64,000 bases of DNA from contig CALJJQ010000014.1 in NCBI GenBank assembly GCA_937973965.1, positions 32,701 to 96,700 on the forward strand, given 5' to 3'. Below are positions 18,172-28,324 of the stretch, in pieces. The notes beneath the pieces were generated by a model that saw only the letters and a list, made by a program, of their open reading frames with translations, searched no databases and was not told the origin of the DNA. This DNA comes from an uncultured Calothrix sp. Its GTDB lineage: Bacteria > Cyanobacteriota > Cyanobacteriia > Cyanobacteriales > Nostocaceae. A program made the translations under genes and the position numbers. Positions within the stretch are counted from its first letter, which is position 1; each line of letters begins with the position of its first letter.

Positions 18172-19896
18172 CTAATCTAATAATTTGGGTAAAATAATTC
18201 CCCTGGTTCCTAATAATCTGTAGAAGACTTTGCCGTCTTGGTCGTGAATAATGAAATCCGCGATGATAGATGCTGCCGTCTTTTGTTTAATTTCGCAGGA
18301 AACATAATACAATTCATCACAGGGTGTGCGTGCAAATTGTTCGTAAATATTGGTTTGCCCTGGTAAACAAATTTGTTGATGATAGTGGTATAACCAAATC
18401 CATAGAGGATGGGTGCTTAAATCTGCGGCGTAGGGATTGACCCAATCATAGGGAAATTGCCCCTGTTGGGTTGAATTAATTGATTTCCAATAACATGCGG
18501 TGGTAATTTTTTCCGGACTGATATTAATTACCCGTTGTATTGATTGAAAAGTTGGCCCATGAAAAAGAGCTGATGGACTAGTGCGATAAAAATCACTTCC
18601 CTGGGTGGTAATAATATTATCCGCCACTAAATTAATGTTTTCATAGACAGGTGCTGGTGGTATTTCCCGGACTAAAAGGGTTTTGGTGCTAAAATGATAG
18701 GTGACTCGACCGACATCGGTGTAACTCAAAATTTTGACTTGAGCTTCCACTTTTTCACCATTGATTTTTTCTAATTCTTGAACTTCGACAATATATTCAG
18801 AACTAATATTTTCCTTGAGGATAATTCCCTTCAAAACTTTAAATTCGCTCGCACGAAATAATTGATAACCTGGATAAAGATACTCACACACATTTATCAT
18901 CCAGGACATGGCACAGGTAGCTGGTAAAACCAGATTACCAGAAATTACATGGTCAACTAAAAAAGGATTGGCTGCTGCTGTTAATTGACGACGAATACGA
19001 TAGGTTTTTAATTCCGTATCTAAAGGAACCGGAGGGGGAAACATGGGAGTTCCAATCACCACTTGTGTAGTTTCATGGTTCGCGCTATGCAATTCATTCA
19101 CAAACATTTTCGTTCCCACTTCCACCGGGAGAATTTCAATTCCCCGTTTTGCAAATTCCTTCTTCAATTGGGGTGTCACCATCCCGCTATCCCAACCACC
19201 CCAATTAATCGCCACAACGTGACATTGGGGATGACGCTGTTTGATGAGGTGAGCTGATTTATTTAAAATTTCATTGGCGATCGCATAATCACTTTGACCA
19301 ATATTGCCGTAAAATCCCGTCACTGAGGAAAATAGCACTACATACTCTAATTGTTGATGATTGATCGCTGTCAGTAAATTCTCCAATCCCTGAACTTTCG
19401 CTGTATAAACCTTTTCAAAGTCTTCTCCGGTTTTCTTTTCAATCAGTTTATCCGCGAGATTCCCCGCACCGTGGATGATTCCGGTAATTTTACCCACGCG
19501 ATCGCTGACTGTTTGTATTGCTTGTTGTAAAGCTTCTGCATCAGTGACATCCACACTCAGGTATTCCACGTAACTACCCGTCTGCTGAATCGTGGTTAAT
19601 GTCTGTTTGATTTCCCGATTTGCAGCAATTTGTTGATAAATTTTTTGCACACCCAAAGGTGTCGGTTTCTCTCCCTGTTCCAGGAGATGTTGCATAATTT
19701 GTTTTTTTAAACTCGCTTCATCCTGACAGTTTTGTGCCCAAATCGGCTCTGTTTCTAATAAGGAAGAACGTCCCAACAAAATAAATTTACAAGGATAGTT
19801 TTGAGCCAGTTCAATTACACATTTAGATGTAATTCCCCTCGCACCACCACTAACAATAAATACCGATTCGGGATGGATAGCTGTAAGCATAGTCAT
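18172..19896 (-). CDS. hglD: Hgl polyketide synthase: catalytic ketoreductase plus dehydratase (HglD-like)
   Basis: A 574-residue protein. Residues about 10-265 are the NADPH-binding catalytic half of a polyketide ketoreductase: FIVSGGARGITSK, then the Ser/Tyr/Asn catalytic region FSSVTGFYGNIGQSDYAIAN near 188-205. The structural half normally fused ahead of it is missing and is found instead at the end of the HglE-like protein. Residues about 295-574 form a hot-dog-fold dehydratase with the active histidine in DHVISGNLVLPA (HxxxGxxxxP) near 315. Together they would reduce the beta-keto group and dehydrate it before PfaD-type enoyl reduction. The start ATG follows an AATCCAAAATCTAAAATCCC leader. 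ATG 19890 is an alternative start two codons later. Confidence 0.85.
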   Translation of the reverse strand: MTMLTAIHPESVFIVSGGARGITSKCVIELAQNYPCKFILLGRSSLLETEPIWAQNCQDEASLKKQIMQHLLEQGEKPTPLGVQKIYQQIAANREIKQTLTTIQQTGSYVEYLSVDVTDAEALQQAIQTVSDRVGKITGIIHGAGNLADKLIEKKTGEDFEKVYTAKVQGLENLLTAINHQQLEYVVLFSSVTGFYGNIGQSDYAIANEILNKSAHLIKQRHPQCHVVAINWGGWDSGMVTPQLKKEFAKRGIEILPVEVGTKMFVNELHSANHETTQVVIGTPMFPPPVPLDTELKTYRIRRQLTAAANPFLVDHVISGNLVLPATCAMSWMINVCEYLYPGYQLFRASEFKVLKGIILKENISSEYIVEVQELEKINGEKVEAQVKILSYTDVGRVTYHFSTKTLLVREIPPAPVYENINLVADNIITTQGSDFYRTSPSALFHGPTFQSIQRVINISPEKITTACYWKSINSTQQGQFPYDWVNPYAADLSTHPLWIWLYHYHQQICLPGQTNIYEQFARTPCDELYYVSCEIKQKTAASIIADFIIHDQDGKVFYRLLGTRGIILPKLLD

Positions 19897-20304
19897 GGGA
19901 TTTTAGATTTTGGATTACTCTACGAGTACGAGAAGCCGCTTCGCGTCTATGGATTTTGGATTAGTAGAGACCACTCATCGGGTGGTCTTTACCCATCAAT
20001 TGCAATGGGTCATGGGATTTTGGATTTGGTTTTGTCGTCTTCTAGCTTGAATAATTAATACTCAACATATTTCACTCGATAAATTTAACAATAAAAATAA
20101 ATTAGTTCTTGCTGTAACTGTGAGTACATTTTGTGATATAAATTTGATGAAATTTCCCACATATCCTTCATCAAATCTTGTTAGCTACAGCAATCGATGA
20201 AAGCTATACTATAAACATCAAGTTAAATAATTCGTAATTTGTAATTCGTAATTACGAATTAGTTTGAAGATGTTGAAAAGTTTTGTCTTCTGTCTCCTAA
20301 TTTT
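19897..20304. other. Leader region upstream of hglD-like gene
   Basis: A 408-base gap with two copies of AATCCAAAATCCC-ATG. One is at the hglD-like start; the other at 20011-20023 opens only a five-codon frame (MTHCN). It also has a GTAGAGACCACTC imperfect hairpin at 19966-19994 and AATTCGTAATT words near 20230-20260. No gene is supported. Confidence 0.5.
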
Positions 20305-20754
20305 CTAACGAACTAAATTTCCACTGGGATTATTCTGATTGCGAGGAGATTGATTGATTTGAGTACGGTTAGAAAAAGCCACGAAAACCATAACCGTGAT
20401 CGCAATCAAAATCACTAGCGGGAAAAACCCTGAACTACGGTTATTTCGTTCCGACCGACTACTAGGTCGATCGGAGGAGGTGGAAGATGAACCACCGATT
20501 TTTATATCACCCAGGTCTTGATCCTGACTGGATAAGTAAACCGAACGGCTATAGGGACTATATCCTTTGGTTTCTACGGTGATTGTTGCATCCATTCCCC
20601 GACTACCAGGAATAATGCGGAATCGATAAATACCTTCAATATCTGTGTAGGTGTAGATAGAAATTCCATCACCTTTAAGTAATACTTTTGCACCACTAAT
20701 CGGTGCTTGTTTTTTGTTGTCGATAATCCGACCAATATAGGTGATTTCCTGCAT
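20305..20754 (-). CDS. Small membrane-anchored protein with carboxypeptidase-regulatory-like (Ig-like) domain
   Basis: A 149-residue protein. Residues 1-85 look like a seven-stranded CarboxypepD_reg-type beta-sandwich: ITYIGRIIDNKKQAPISGAKVLL, YTDIEGIYRFRI and ATITVETKGYSPYSRSVYL. A Ser/Arg-rich linker (about 88-108) leads to one strong hydrophobic helix, FFPLVILIAITVMVFVAF, and a short Asn/Pro-rich tail. There is no signal peptide, so the domain probably faces the cytoplasm as a tail-anchored protein. It lies between the two halves of the split ketoreductase in the Hgl cluster and is on the same strand. It might tether the synthase to the membrane, but that is inference; it could also be an unrelated insertion. 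Confidence 0.72.
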   Translation of the reverse strand: MQEITYIGRIIDNKKQAPISGAKVLLKGDGISIYTYTDIEGIYRFRIIPGSRGMDATITVETKGYSPYSRSVYLSSQDQDLGDIKIGGSSSTSSDRPSSRSERNNRSSGFFPLVILIAITVMVFVAFSNRTQINQSPRNQNNPSGNLVR

Positions 20755-20799
20755 GGTAGACCCGATTTAATTTTGGATTTTGGGATACATCGACCCTCC

Positions 20800-20827
20800 G
20801 TAGAGACGTAACATGTTACGTCTCTAC
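20800..20827. repeat. REP-like palindrome downstream of hglE-like gene
   Basis: GTAGAGACGTAACA and its exact complement TGTTACGTCTCTAC, 28 bases, just after the hglE-like stop codon at 20843 on the minus strand. It could terminate or protect the hglE transcript 3' end, separating it from the downstream genes. Confidence 0.85.
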
Positions 20828-20842
20828 ATACGTCTGTAAACC

Positions 20843-23800
20843 CTACTGACTAACCAATGTTGTACGTCCATTCAATCCGTAACCAACTTCGGTGATATAG
20901 CGGTTAGGGTCGTGGAGTTCAGCAATGATGTTTTTGCTGGATTGGTCAGCGTTGATGGTGGGGTTGAGATCAATTGCTCGACAGAAGACCTTTTCCCATT
21001 CCCAATTCAGAGTTTTGGTGAGTCCAAATAGTCCAGCGCTGATGGGACTGTAGTTGAGGTTGTGGTCGAGTCCAAAAGCACCATCTAAACGAGCAACTGT
21101 GCAAAAACATGCTCTACCGAGTTTTGCTGCTTGGTTAAGGGAGGTTTTCAGGTGTTTAGCGATGAAAAATACGTGTTTCACAACGGCTTTTTCGGTGGGG
21201 ATGTAAGGAATACGTCCATTTTGGTTGAGTTCAAAGCGGGGATTGACATGGATAAATGCAGCAATATTCCCAAAATGTTGGCAGATTGCATTCAGTTTTT
21301 CCTGGAGGTGGGTTTCATCCATGTTGTCAAGTTCGACCCGTTCAATCCCGGAGGGTAGGGGTGAGCGTTGGGACACGATGGTTTCGGGGAAACTCAAAAC
21401 GACGATTTTCCAACCTAGGTGAGTTAGTTCGCTTGCAAGTTTGGTGGTGGTGAGGGTTCCATCATCGGTAATTAAACCGATGTGTCCCTCTGGTAAACTA
21501 AACTCTAAATAATCGGGTTGGGGAAGGGTTTTGAGAAACACCTGACGACGTAGGGGACTTTTGTTGAGACTTGCTGTTAATGGTTCGCTGGGGGTAGTTG
21601 GTTGGGTTGCTTTTTGTTCCTCTGGTTGATTGACTTCAGGTTGACTTAATTGAGTTAATTCAGACTGGGAGTGGTGATTTTTTTTTTCTCCACCTGTCAG
21701 GGTTTGCAGGTAGTTAACAATTTGACCGATGGTGCGTAAATCCCCCAGGTCTTCCACGTTGGGTTGGGGAAGGTCGGGATAGATTTCCTGCATTGCACCG
21801 AGGATTTCCACCCGTTTGATGGAGTCAATCCCCAGGTCTGCTTCCATATCCATGTCTAGTTCCAACATCTCCACCGGATAACCGGTTTTTTCACTGGTTA
21901 TATTTAGTAGAGTTTGGGCCATTTCCTCTGCATTCACACTGGAACTGACTGGAACTTCCGGTTCAATGGGTGTAGTGGCTATTGCGATCGCCGGAGTTGG
22001 TGTTTCTGGGATTACCGATGTAGTTGCGTTGGCGAAGTTCACCGAAGGTATGGCATTTACGGTAATTGGTTCTCTGGCGGAGACTAGATTGTCGATATTT
22101 GTAGTTACGGATGTGACGATTGGCTCCGTATTTACACTCTGGGTTGCAATTGGTGCAACTGCTTGAATTGAGACAGTTTCCCCTCCTTGACCCATCAAGG
22201 ATTGGATATAATTGACAACTTGACCAATTGTCCGTAGTTCGCCTAAATCTTCAACGTTAGGTTGGGGTAAATTTGGATAGGCTTCCTGCATTGCACCGAG
22301 GATTTCTACCCGCTTGATGGAGTCAATCCCCAGGTCTGCTTCCATATCCATATCTAGTTCCAGCATTTCCACTGGATAACCGGTTTTTTCGCTAGTGATT
22401 GCGAGTAAAGTTTCTGCGACATCACCTGCTGCAACGCTGGGAGTAGGTATACTTGCAGTTGGTGTTGGTTGGGGAACGGGGTTCGCAGGTGTTTCCTGTA
22501 CTGGTTTTTGAACTACTGGATTGACTGGTGTTTCCTGTACTGGTTTTTGAACTACTGGATTAACAGGTGCTTCCTGTACTGGTTGTTGAGTGATAGGTGC
22601 AACTACTGGATTGACTGGTGCTTCCTGTACTGGTTTTTGAACTACTGGATTAACAGGTGTTTCCGCGACCCGAACCTGACCAGAAAGCAAACCTTGATAT
22701 TCCTGTTGGAGGAATTGGAAAAAGTTTTGAGTATAGGCTAATTGGTTTTGGAGATACTGTTCATGTACCCGGAGGGTTTCAGCTTGCTGAGAGCTAAATT
22801 GGGTCATGCTACGTTCCAAACTTTCCGTCACCATTGATTTAATATTTTTGGTAGCGGAGGTTTGGTCAATTAGCAGCTTGTGCTGTTGCTGTAGGAGTTG
22901 GAAAAATGTCTCAACGTATTTTTGCTGATGGTTGAGATAGAGTCCGTGAACCTGCAAATTCTCGCTATTATTTTGCTGAAACTGACTGAGAACGAATTCC
23001 AAGCTTTCGAGAACTTGTTGGTAATTAATTCGCTGATTTGGTACTTGTTCCATCGTTGATTTGACAACAGGTGATGTGGGGTTTGGTTTCGATGGTTGGG
23101 TGGGGGAGTTAGTTGCACTAGTTTCGACACCAGTGGTGATATCTGGTGGAGTTTTTTGGCTATGACCACTAGGTAATTGGAAAGAAGTAGCACTAGAACT
23201 ACTGGTAGGTGGAATCCCTGGGACTATTTCCGATTTGATATCAACGATTTTGGTTTTACCGTTAGTGGAAGCTTTATTCACCGTTGATTGGGGAATGACC
23301 ACTTTCAGGTTCGGGTCTGGTTGCAGTGCTTCTGCGATGGTTTTCGCTGTTTTGGGGGAAACGTAGTTAACACCATTGAGACGCACATTCAACGCTTTGG
23401 GATTTTCCGGTACAGGAGGTGTGGGAGGTTTTTGCAGAGGGTCAATATCCCGTAACTGAACCCCATGTACCCGTAACTGTACAACCGCTTCCCGTAAACT
23501 GCGATCGCTATTTTTTCTGTCACTGGGATTTAGGGCGATCGCGATGTGGGGTCTTTCACCTAAAATATCCTGAACCAGGTTGGTTAATATCCTGCGTGGA
23601 CCAAATTCAACGAAGCAATATCCCCCCGCATTGTAAATATTCTCAATTTGCTGTTTAAACAGTACTGGATTCGCTAAATGGGTTTCCAGAATTTGTTTAA
23701 TTTTCTGCGGTTCCTGGGGATAGGGATGGGCTGTAACATTACTATAGGTAGTAATCTGTTGAGGTTTAAACTCTGTCGATTTGAGGGCGATCGCAAAGGA

Positions 23801-26320
23801 TTTCTGTGCAAAGGCAATTAAGGAAGTATGGAAAGCAGCTGAAACTGGTAACAACATGGCTGCAAATCCCTGCTCTACCAACACCTGACGCACTTTGGTA
23901 ATTTCCTCCGTCGGTCCTGCTAACACCACCTGACGGGGTGAATTCAGATTCGCCACACTTACCTGGGAAAAGGGTTTTAAATAGGCTTCAATCGTACTTA
24001 AATTCTCCCTCACCGCCAACATCGCTCCCGCATCATAATCCGGGTCTTGGGGAGGAGCCATCGCTTGTCCCCGCGCTTTCACTAACCCACAGTAGTCGGC
24101 ATCACTAAATACACCAGCCGCCCACAGTGCCGTAATTTCACCGAAACTATGACCAGCCACAAAATCCGGTTTCAATCCGGCTTGATGCAAAATTTTATAC
24201 AATCCTGCACTCATCATTCCAATGGCTGGTTGGGCATACTCAGTCCGTTGTAGGGCACTTACCTGGATAGCCCGGTCATTCTCATTAAACACGGGTGGTG
24301 GAAAAACCACATCCGACAAAGGTCGCATATTATCCTTAAGCAGCAAACTATCCATGTAACCATAGAATTCCTGCATCACCGGGAAATTCATCACCACTTC
24401 CCGACCCATTTCCAAATATTGGGAACCCTGTCCAGAGAACAAAGCCACCACCTTACCCTTTAATTCCATCCCCTGTTGACGGTAATATACTCCTTGGGGA
24501 TGTTCCCAAACTACCGCATCTGGCTGTTTTTTCAGTTGAGCGATCGCGATTTCCAGATATTTAACCGCTTCTTCCCGCGACTGAGCCACAAATCCCACCC
24601 GAGCATGGTGGACAGGGATTTCTTTCCCTTTACTCAACTTAACCAACTCAATAAATTTAAGCTGACCTGTGGATGCACCTAAATCCACCAACAGATTTTC
24701 TAACTGCGATCGCAATTCTTCTGGATTTACCCCATCAATCAATATTTGATAGGGTGTGTGGTGAACCCGCAGTTCCGGACTCGGTTTACCAGTATATTCT
24801 TCTAGCACCACGTGATAATTAGTACCACCAAATCCGAAAGCACTCACACCAGCTCTTCTGGGAACTTCACCCTGGGGACGAATCCACGGACGTGTTTGGG
24901 TATTAATATAAAAAGGCGTATTTTCAATATTAAATTTGGGATTAGGTTCAGTAACGTTAATAGTTGGCGGTAAAACCTTGTGATACAGTGCCAAAGATGT
25001 TTTAATTAGACTTGCTGCTCCCGCCGCCGCTTTTGTATGACCAATCTGCGATTTCACACTCCCCAGGGCAATATACTGACGACGGGGATTTTCCTCGCCA
25101 AAATATTCACGCAAGGATGCAAATTCCGTCGGGTCTCCAGCCATTGTTCCAGTTCCGTGAGCTTCAATTAAACCAACTGTAGCTGGTGCAAAACCCGCAT
25201 CTTCGTAAGCACGTCGCAAAGCTGTCATTTGTCCTTCCGGACGAGGTGCGTAAATACTCTTGTACCGTCCATCACTGGATGTACCAATCCCCTTAATTAC
25301 CGCATAGATTTTATCCCCATCCCGTTCCGCATCCTCCAAGCGTTTGAGAACCAAAATACCAATCCCTTCACCCAACATCATCCCATCGGATTTCGCATCA
25401 AAGGGACGCACTTTGTCACTGGGTGTCAGAGCGGGGGTTTTACTAAAGGAAATATATGCAGTAATCGAATTATCCGTATCTACCCCACCAGTTAGCATCA
25501 TATCGCAACGGTGTTCCACTAGTTCACTAATCGCCATTTTTAAAGCTGCAAAGGAACTCGCACAAGCTGCATCAACAACGCAATTAATTCCACCCAAATT
25601 TAAACGATTGGCAATCCGTCCAGCAACGATATTTGCAAGCATTCCGGGGAAAGCATTTTCATCCCACTTAATATAAGCAGCTTGCATTTTTTCAATAATT
25701 TTCTGCGTATCCTGGTCACTAATTCCGCTACTTTTGAGTACCTTTTCCCAAATCGGATATTGTAACCTCGCAGACAGAGGAATTCCCAAATTTCTGGCCA
25801 TAGCCACACCCAGAATTACCCCCACCTTATCCCGATTAAATTCCCGAGATAGACCATATCCCGCATCTTCCATTGCTTCTTTGGCTATTACCAAACTCAA
25901 CAACTGGGAAACATCAGTCACCTCTAAAATATTCGGTGGTAAACCAAATTCCATCGGATTAAAATCAACATGGGGAATAAATCCACCCCTTTTAGAATAG
26001 GTTTTATCTTTAGTTGTGCGGGGATTGGGGTCAAAATAGTCATCCACATTCCAATGACTTTCAGGTACATCAGTAATACAATCTACCTGATTAATAATAT
26101 TTTCCCAATAATCCTCTAATGTCCGTGATTGGGGAAACAATGAAGCCATTCCCACAATCGCAATCGGACTATACTGTAATTTATGATTTAAGCTATCATT
26201 TGCCATAGATTTACTCTCTATCCTTTTTTTGTCTTCGATAACGCGAATTACTGCTTGTTCGCAATTATTTATTTGTGCTTCTAACTGCGCTAAAGCATTT
26301 TCTATCCAGGAAGCAGACAT
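20843..26320 (-). CDS. hglE: Hgl polyketide synthase: KS-AT-ACP-ACP with C-terminal structural half-KR (HglE-like)
   Basis: An 1825-residue synthase resembling PfaA and Anabaena HglE. A short coiled N-terminus precedes the ketosynthase (about 50-470; DAACASSF near 253, EAHGTGTMAGDPTE, SVKSQIGHTKAAAG). The malonyl-type acyltransferase spans about 625-930, with SGQGSQYLEMG and GHSFGE near 720. A Gln-rich stretch (1110-1215) and a repeat linker with five P(V/A)NPV(V/P) units (1217-1283) follow. Two nearly identical ACPs carry LGIDSIKRVE near 1326 and 1492. Residues about 1590-1825 match the structural subdomain of a ketoreductase, but the catalytic half is absent and is encoded by the HglD-like gene. 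It loads and extends malonyl units. Anabaena names HglF and HglG also exist, so the letter is less certain than the function. Confidence 0.88.
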   Translation of the reverse strand: MSASWIENALAQLEAQINNCEQAVIRVIEDKKRIESKSMANDSLNHKLQYSPIAIVGMASLFPQSRTLEDYWENIINQVDCITDVPESHWNVDDYFDPNPRTTKDKTYSKRGGFIPHVDFNPMEFGLPPNILEVTDVSQLLSLVIAKEAMEDAGYGLSREFNRDKVGVILGVAMARNLGIPLSARLQYPIWEKVLKSSGISDQDTQKIIEKMQAAYIKWDENAFPGMLANIVAGRIANRLNLGGINCVVDAACASSFAALKMAISELVEHRCDMMLTGGVDTDNSITAYISFSKTPALTPSDKVRPFDAKSDGMMLGEGIGILVLKRLEDAERDGDKIYAVIKGIGTSSDGRYKSIYAPRPEGQMTALRRAYEDAGFAPATVGLIEAHGTGTMAGDPTEFASLREYFGEENPRRQYIALGSVKSQIGHTKAAAGAASLIKTSLALYHKVLPPTINVTEPNPKFNIENTPFYINTQTRPWIRPQGEVPRRAGVSAFGFGGTNYHVVLEEYTGKPSPELRVHHTPYQILIDGVNPEELRSQLENLLVDLGASTGQLKFIELVKLSKGKEIPVHHARVGFVAQSREEAVKYLEIAIAQLKKQPDAVVWEHPQGVYYRQQGMELKGKVVALFSGQGSQYLEMGREVVMNFPVMQEFYGYMDSLLLKDNMRPLSDVVFPPPVFNENDRAIQVSALQRTEYAQPAIGMMSAGLYKILHQAGLKPDFVAGHSFGEITALWAAGVFSDADYCGLVKARGQAMAPPQDPDYDAGAMLAVRENLSTIEAYLKPFSQVSVANLNSPRQVVLAGPTEEITKVRQVLVEQGFAAMLLPVSAAFHTSLIAFAQKSFAIALKSTEFKPQQITTYSNVTAHPYPQEPQKIKQILETHLANPVLFKQQIENIYNAGGYCFVEFGPRRILTNLVQDILGERPHIAIALNPSDRKNSDRSLREAVVQLRVHGVQLRDIDPLQKPPTPPVPENPKALNVRLNGVNYVSPKTAKTIAEALQPDPNLKVVIPQSTVNKASTNGKTKIVDIKSEIVPGIPPTSSSSATSFQLPSGHSQKTPPDITTGVETSATNSPTQPSKPNPTSPVVKSTMEQVPNQRINYQQVLESLEFVLSQFQQNNSENLQVHGLYLNHQQKYVETFFQLLQQQHKLLIDQTSATKNIKSMVTESLERSMTQFSSQQAETLRVHEQYLQNQLAYTQNFFQFLQQEYQGLLSGQVRVAETPVNPVVQKPVQEAPVNPVVAPITQQPVQEAPVNPVVQKPVQETPVNPVVQKPVQETPANPVPQPTPTASIPTPSVAAGDVAETLLAITSEKTGYPVEMLELDMDMEADLGIDSIKRVEILGAMQEAYPNLPQPNVEDLGELRTIGQVVNYIQSLMGQGGETVSIQAVAPIATQSVNTEPIVTSVTTNIDNLVSAREPITVNAIPSVNFANATTSVIPETPTPAIAIATTPIEPEVPVSSSVNAEEMAQTLLNITSEKTGYPVEMLELDMDMEADLGIDSIKRVEILGAMQEIYPDLPQPNVEDLGDLRTIGQIVNYLQTLTGGEKKNHHSQSELTQLSQPEVNQPEEQKATQPTTPSEPLTASLNKSPLRRQVFLKTLPQPDYLEFSLPEGHIGLITDDGTLTTTKLASELTHLGWKIVVLSFPETIVSQRSPLPSGIERVELDNMDETHLQEKLNAICQHFGNIAAFIHVNPRFELNQNGRIPYIPTEKAVVKHVFFIAKHLKTSLNQAAKLGRACFCTVARLDGAFGLDHNLNYSPISAGLFGLTKTLNWEWEKVFCRAIDLNPTINADQSSKNIIAELHDPNRYITEVGYGLNGRTTLVSQ

Positions 26321-27607
26321 AGATAATTTAAAAAACTAAGGTCAAGAAAATGGAGCGGCATAAAAATAACAAACTCAATCAAACAGCTACAAAAAACTGT
26401 AATTTAGCTACCCAAAATATTGAATAGGTCTGTTAATTATCCAGATTGTTCAAGTACATAATCGGAAGCATAAAATGAGTTAGTGCAGCTAGAAAATCAG
26501 CTTTGCATCTTGAACCAGCTAATTTTCAACTGTTTTTTTGTAAACTGCCCTCATAACTCTGCGATTCCAGGAATCTCGAATACATTAGACATCACACATG
26601 CGATGAATTATTCCGACTTCATAACCCTTGAAAATATTATCTTCCAAGATATGGATTTACACTACAGTTTAGTGTGATGAAATTTCGGATTAATTCTCTA
26701 TACAAATTCTGCATGCTCATCTCGAAATAATTCATCTAATAAACCATTTTTTTCAATGATATATGTGGATAAATATCTCATTGATTCTATCCAGATATAC
26801 AGAATTTCAGCATGAGATGTCCTGAACAAACCAAGCCGACTAGTATAATTCGTCAAAATAATAACTATGTATCTGCAATTATTCCCGAATAAAATCTAGA
26901 CTACGCTTGATTCCCAAAAATTGAGAAGTAAACCAATTAAATTATGAGGACTAGTGAAATAACCATAGGATAAATTTGTAACCAGGTAAATTCAATCAAT
27001 TGATGATGGTACAAACTAGGAGAAACTGATTCTAGTTTAAATTCAGGGAATTTAGAAGTAGCGATGGGAACAGAAAGACTTTTGTCTTGGGCTTACCCAT
27101 GAATTTAATAATATCAATTAGTTGGGATAAATAACATCACTTATTGATATTGCTGCATCCAGAGTAACGCCAACAATAGGGACTAAGATTATATAGTTTA
27201 GAGATTTTCTGTTTTGTTAGTCTGACATCTCCGTTACCGAAAGTTACTTGATTTTTCTGGAAGTGAATAGATGTAGAGATGATTTACATCCTTTGTCTTC
27301 AGTTTAAATCATAAATTGCAAAATGTTGAACAATTTGTACATAATTAATTGTTAATCGCTAACATTTGTTGTGACAAGTCTATCTCCTAGTGATAAATTA
27401 TCGTAATTTGATGATAGCGAAATTCATCCCAGATATCAGTCAAAATTTACAAATATGTAAAATATTCGTGCAAAATAGCTTGACTACTGGGAATTAAATT
27501 ATTTAGCTCTTTTTAGGATAATGTTAGATGCTTGGGTAATGTCATCTGAGCAAAGATAGATTTACCAATTTACTTTTTGATTGTTAGGGATTAACAGTTA
27601 AAGGGAG

Positions 27608-27776
27608 TATAGCAGTCCTAAATGATTTGTAAAATCTTATATTTAGGGTTATTGATTGTTAACGGTTGACAGTAAATAGCCATAGACGTAGGCACCTGTA
27701 GTGCGACTTCTTAACAAGAATACTTCCGGTTACAGCCAAAACCAATATTTTTCACGAATTAAATTGTGTTGCTATA
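27608..27776 (-). repeat. MITE-like repeat, TAGCAATCCGA family, copy 3 (inverted)
   Basis: Inverted relative to copy 1: begins TATAGCAGTCCTAAATGATTTG and ends AATTAAATTGTGTTGCTATA. It is longer than the others (169 bp) because about 50 unrelated bases follow the GTTAACGGTTGACAG core. Confidence 0.65.
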
Positions 27777-28232
27777 GATAACAGGTAATTAGGAAATGAT
27801 TAAAGACTATTAGCATAGTTTTTGTTAATCAATAACTATAATTAAATAGTGGAAATTAAGAAACCAAAGAAAAATATTTTCGTCTTCCATAGTGGAGTAG
27901 CATAAATATCTATTCAGATAGATAATCTATGGGAATATGAAATAGAGAGGGATTGTACTGCGTAAATCCAAATTTATAGATAAACCAAGCCAATTATTCT
28001 CTAACTATCTCAATCACTTTCTATCTCCTGGAGGTAAGCATCAATCAACAGGTCATTTCTCGGATTTCTGACAAACCCCAAAAGCTTGCAGAGAGTAGTA
28101 GGAAAATCAACCCGCTACTCAACACCTTTTGCAGAAAGGGGAATGATTAGGTTTGTAGTCAGGGATTTATCCCCGACTACAAACTGAAAATTAGTTTTCT
28201 CGCAGATTGTGCTGCTGAAATTGCCATGAGTG

Positions 28233-28324
28233 ATATCGATTATCTTGTACTTTGCAATAAATGAAACTAGAATAATTAACGGTTACAGCCCCTGATATGT
28301 AGCAAGCATTAGCGTAAACGATAT
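28233..28324 (-). repeat. 92-bp dispersed repeat, copy 2 (inverted)
   Basis: The reverse complement of this segment differs from 5294-5385 at only two positions over 92 bases. It lies in the divergent region between the Hgl and Hgd operons. Confidence 0.85.
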
